Assembly (NCBI RefSeq): GCF_036898095.1
Contig: NC_090729.1
Location: 82,227,143 to 82,291,142, forward strand
DNA from: Palaemon carinicauda
Lineage: Eukaryota; Arthropoda; Malacostraca; Decapoda; Palaemonidae
Reading direction: 5' to 3'
Length of the DNA stretch: 64,000 nucleotides
Below the pieces are notes generated by a model. That model was not told where the DNA came from and did not search any database. It saw only the letters and a program-made list of their open reading frames with translations. This document shows positions 63,801-64,000 of the stretch, one piece after another (within the stretch, counting starts at the first letter, position 1; each line of letters opens with the position of its first letter). Both the position numbers and the translations under genes were made by a program.

Positions 63801-64000
63801 AGGGTAGTTATTCCTAATTCACTGAGAAATAAGGTTTTGTCTGAAATACATGCTGATCACCAAGGTATTGTAAGATCAAAGTCAATTGCGAGAACTTTTG
63901 TATGGTGGCCAGGTGTAGATAAAGATGTGGAATGTTATATAAGGAATTGTATGAATTGTGTTATGCAACAAAACAATCCTCAATTTGCTAGAATGCACCC
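60876..64000 (+). CDS. gag-pol: Gag-pol polyprotein, Gypsy copy 2, open to window end
   Basis: Start ATG 60876 is equivalent to 34377 in copy 1. About 1,041 codons are open without a stop to the last base. The same zinc knuckles (61583-61697), retropepsin VDTAADVSIM near 61893, RT SKLDLRQAF and FIDD near 62752, RNase H CDASNIGLGA near 63200 and integrase zinc module are present. At 63979 it has CAA where copy 1 has the ochre stop, showing the stop there is a later mutation. The integrase core lies beyond the window. This copy is the better candidate for an active element. Confidence 0.93.
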   Translation, partial: MPFNIEAPQAFSVTAEPNSVATRWQQWCEEFKIYLEALGNMKDAQKKALLLHTAGREVREVFKTLQPTDDTSEAAIKALTTYFAPQVNKFFERYQFSAQAYQKENESLDAFVTRLKNLAVSCEFLELENVIIDQVIAHCTSEELRKKLLQDKDLTLEKVLITGRALETSNRQSHIIGSSTSNRMENSKINTVGSKWKTNENQRRNMSKPSHRKVPNTIVHKYQNQGYTQKQQEKPKCFRCGKTDHLAYEAKKCPATGQTCQNCRKLGHFATACRFPKQYAKKINATVDTMGQENNEENVHDNQVSSETDFAFHINSVNKGAKKHIMVEVIINGKPTLMQVDTAADVSIMSEKMAKGIPNLLLEGTNRVLKSYNGFDIQVIGVSNVEVQYKEQKLERMPLTVVKGNGQTLLGLDWLQYLKLDWPSILKVAGRQDENKNEISMNDILSEFQDVFEDKIGTVKNAKAILVLKPDSSPRFFAPRPVPYALKSAVETEIKRLESEGSWEKVTYSDWATPLVPIVKESGQVRLCGDYKVTLNPQLQVAQHPLPNPKDMFATMSGCSVFSKLDLRQAFQQLPMDETSQELCTVNTSLGLFRPKRLPYGVASSPAIWQQTMDKIFSGMQGVFIFIDDILIAGKDTREHRERLRTVLKKLKEHNIRVNKNKCILEVDSVEYLGFVINGKGIHKTKEKIKAVQSTKVPENVKELQSFLGLVTFYGNFIQNLSTIAHPLYNLLNKGVEWKWTKECQECFERIKQEITSPTFLVHYQMDLPVKLVCDASNIGLGAVLSHVMPDGTEKPIAFTSRVLNKAERNYSQIEKEGLALVYGVKKFHMYLYGRKKFTLVTDHKPLLAILGPKASLPTLVAARLQRWAVTLAAYHYDIEYRPTSNMGNADALSRLPVDKAPEEYDDSVLLISVCNVPITAKDVAHSTKQDPVLSKVLESLMTGRDLCGKEENCKPYKDIWYELSVTQGIVMRGSRVVIPNSLRNKVLSEIHADHQGIVRSKSIARTFVWWPGVDKDVECYIRNCMNCVMQQNNPQFARMH

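Larger units (their letters stand above)
60013..64000 (+). mobile_element. Ty3/Gypsy LTR retrotransposon, copy 2, cut by window edge
   Basis: Same family as 33504-38940, with a 486 bp 5' LTR, the same leader duplication and a gag-pol frame that stays open to the window end. The pol region differs from copy 1 at scattered positions only. It was inserted into DIRS-2. The 3' LTR and target duplication lie outside. Confidence 0.95.

Overview
This is eukaryotic DNA. It has spliced gene structures, very long (TA)n arrays, (GA)n arrays, poly-A tracts and dense nested transposons. Inverted-terminal-repeat DIRS retrotransposons, Polintons, pogo-like and piggyBac-like short elements and a non-LTR reverse transcriptase full of TA repeats together fit an arthropod, most likely a decapod crustacean. 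I infer this from repeat content, because no host protein-coding gene or RNA gene could be recognised. Almost every supported coding region belongs to a mobile element.

Positions 1 to about 13,170 are a decayed Polinton/Maverick (adintovirus-like) element whose left end lies outside the window. Leftward genes are the start of an adenain-like protease and a two-exon gene of unknown function. Rightward come a candidate spliced leader with a nuclear-localisation-like motif, a broken protein-primed family-B DNA polymerase, a packaging ATPase, a DDE integrase with a chromodomain, a small conserved accessory gene, an unknown basic protein, a macro-domain-like gene, a penton-like minor capsid protein, a pX-like core protein and the double-jelly-roll major capsid protein. 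Most of the large genes are frameshifted or interrupted by stops, whereas three small ones remain open.

From 13,200 to 25,980 there are microsatellites, a 5'-truncated non-LTR retrotransposon (minus strand, ORF open), and a 9.05 kb Ty3/Gypsy-type endogenous retrovirus with 383 bp LTRs, gag, a badly damaged pol and a long open env-like gene preceded by a good splice acceptor. From 26,000 to 33,430 no gene is recognisable, apart from a minus-strand relic of the Gypsy family described next.

Positions 33,504-38,940 hold a young Gypsy element (488 bp LTRs, 5 bp target duplication) with one nonsense codon in its single gag-pol frame. A second copy starts at 60,013 and runs, still open, off the right edge. 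Positions 38,970-42,470 hold an older Gypsy integrase relic split by a 2.8 kb non-autonomous piggyBac-like element at TTAA.

Positions 42,655-60,012 are a nest. An old DIRS element (DIRS-2, with both RT and recombinase active sites deleted) was opened by a terminal-inverted-repeat DNA transposon. That transposon in turn holds a nearly intact DIRS element (DIRS-1, 43,105-51,884) with inverted terminal repeats, an internal complementary region, gag, RT-RNase H and tyrosine recombinase. A pogo-like element sits further inside DIRS-2, and the second Gypsy copy interrupts its 3' side. The insertion order can be read directly from the interrupted sequences.
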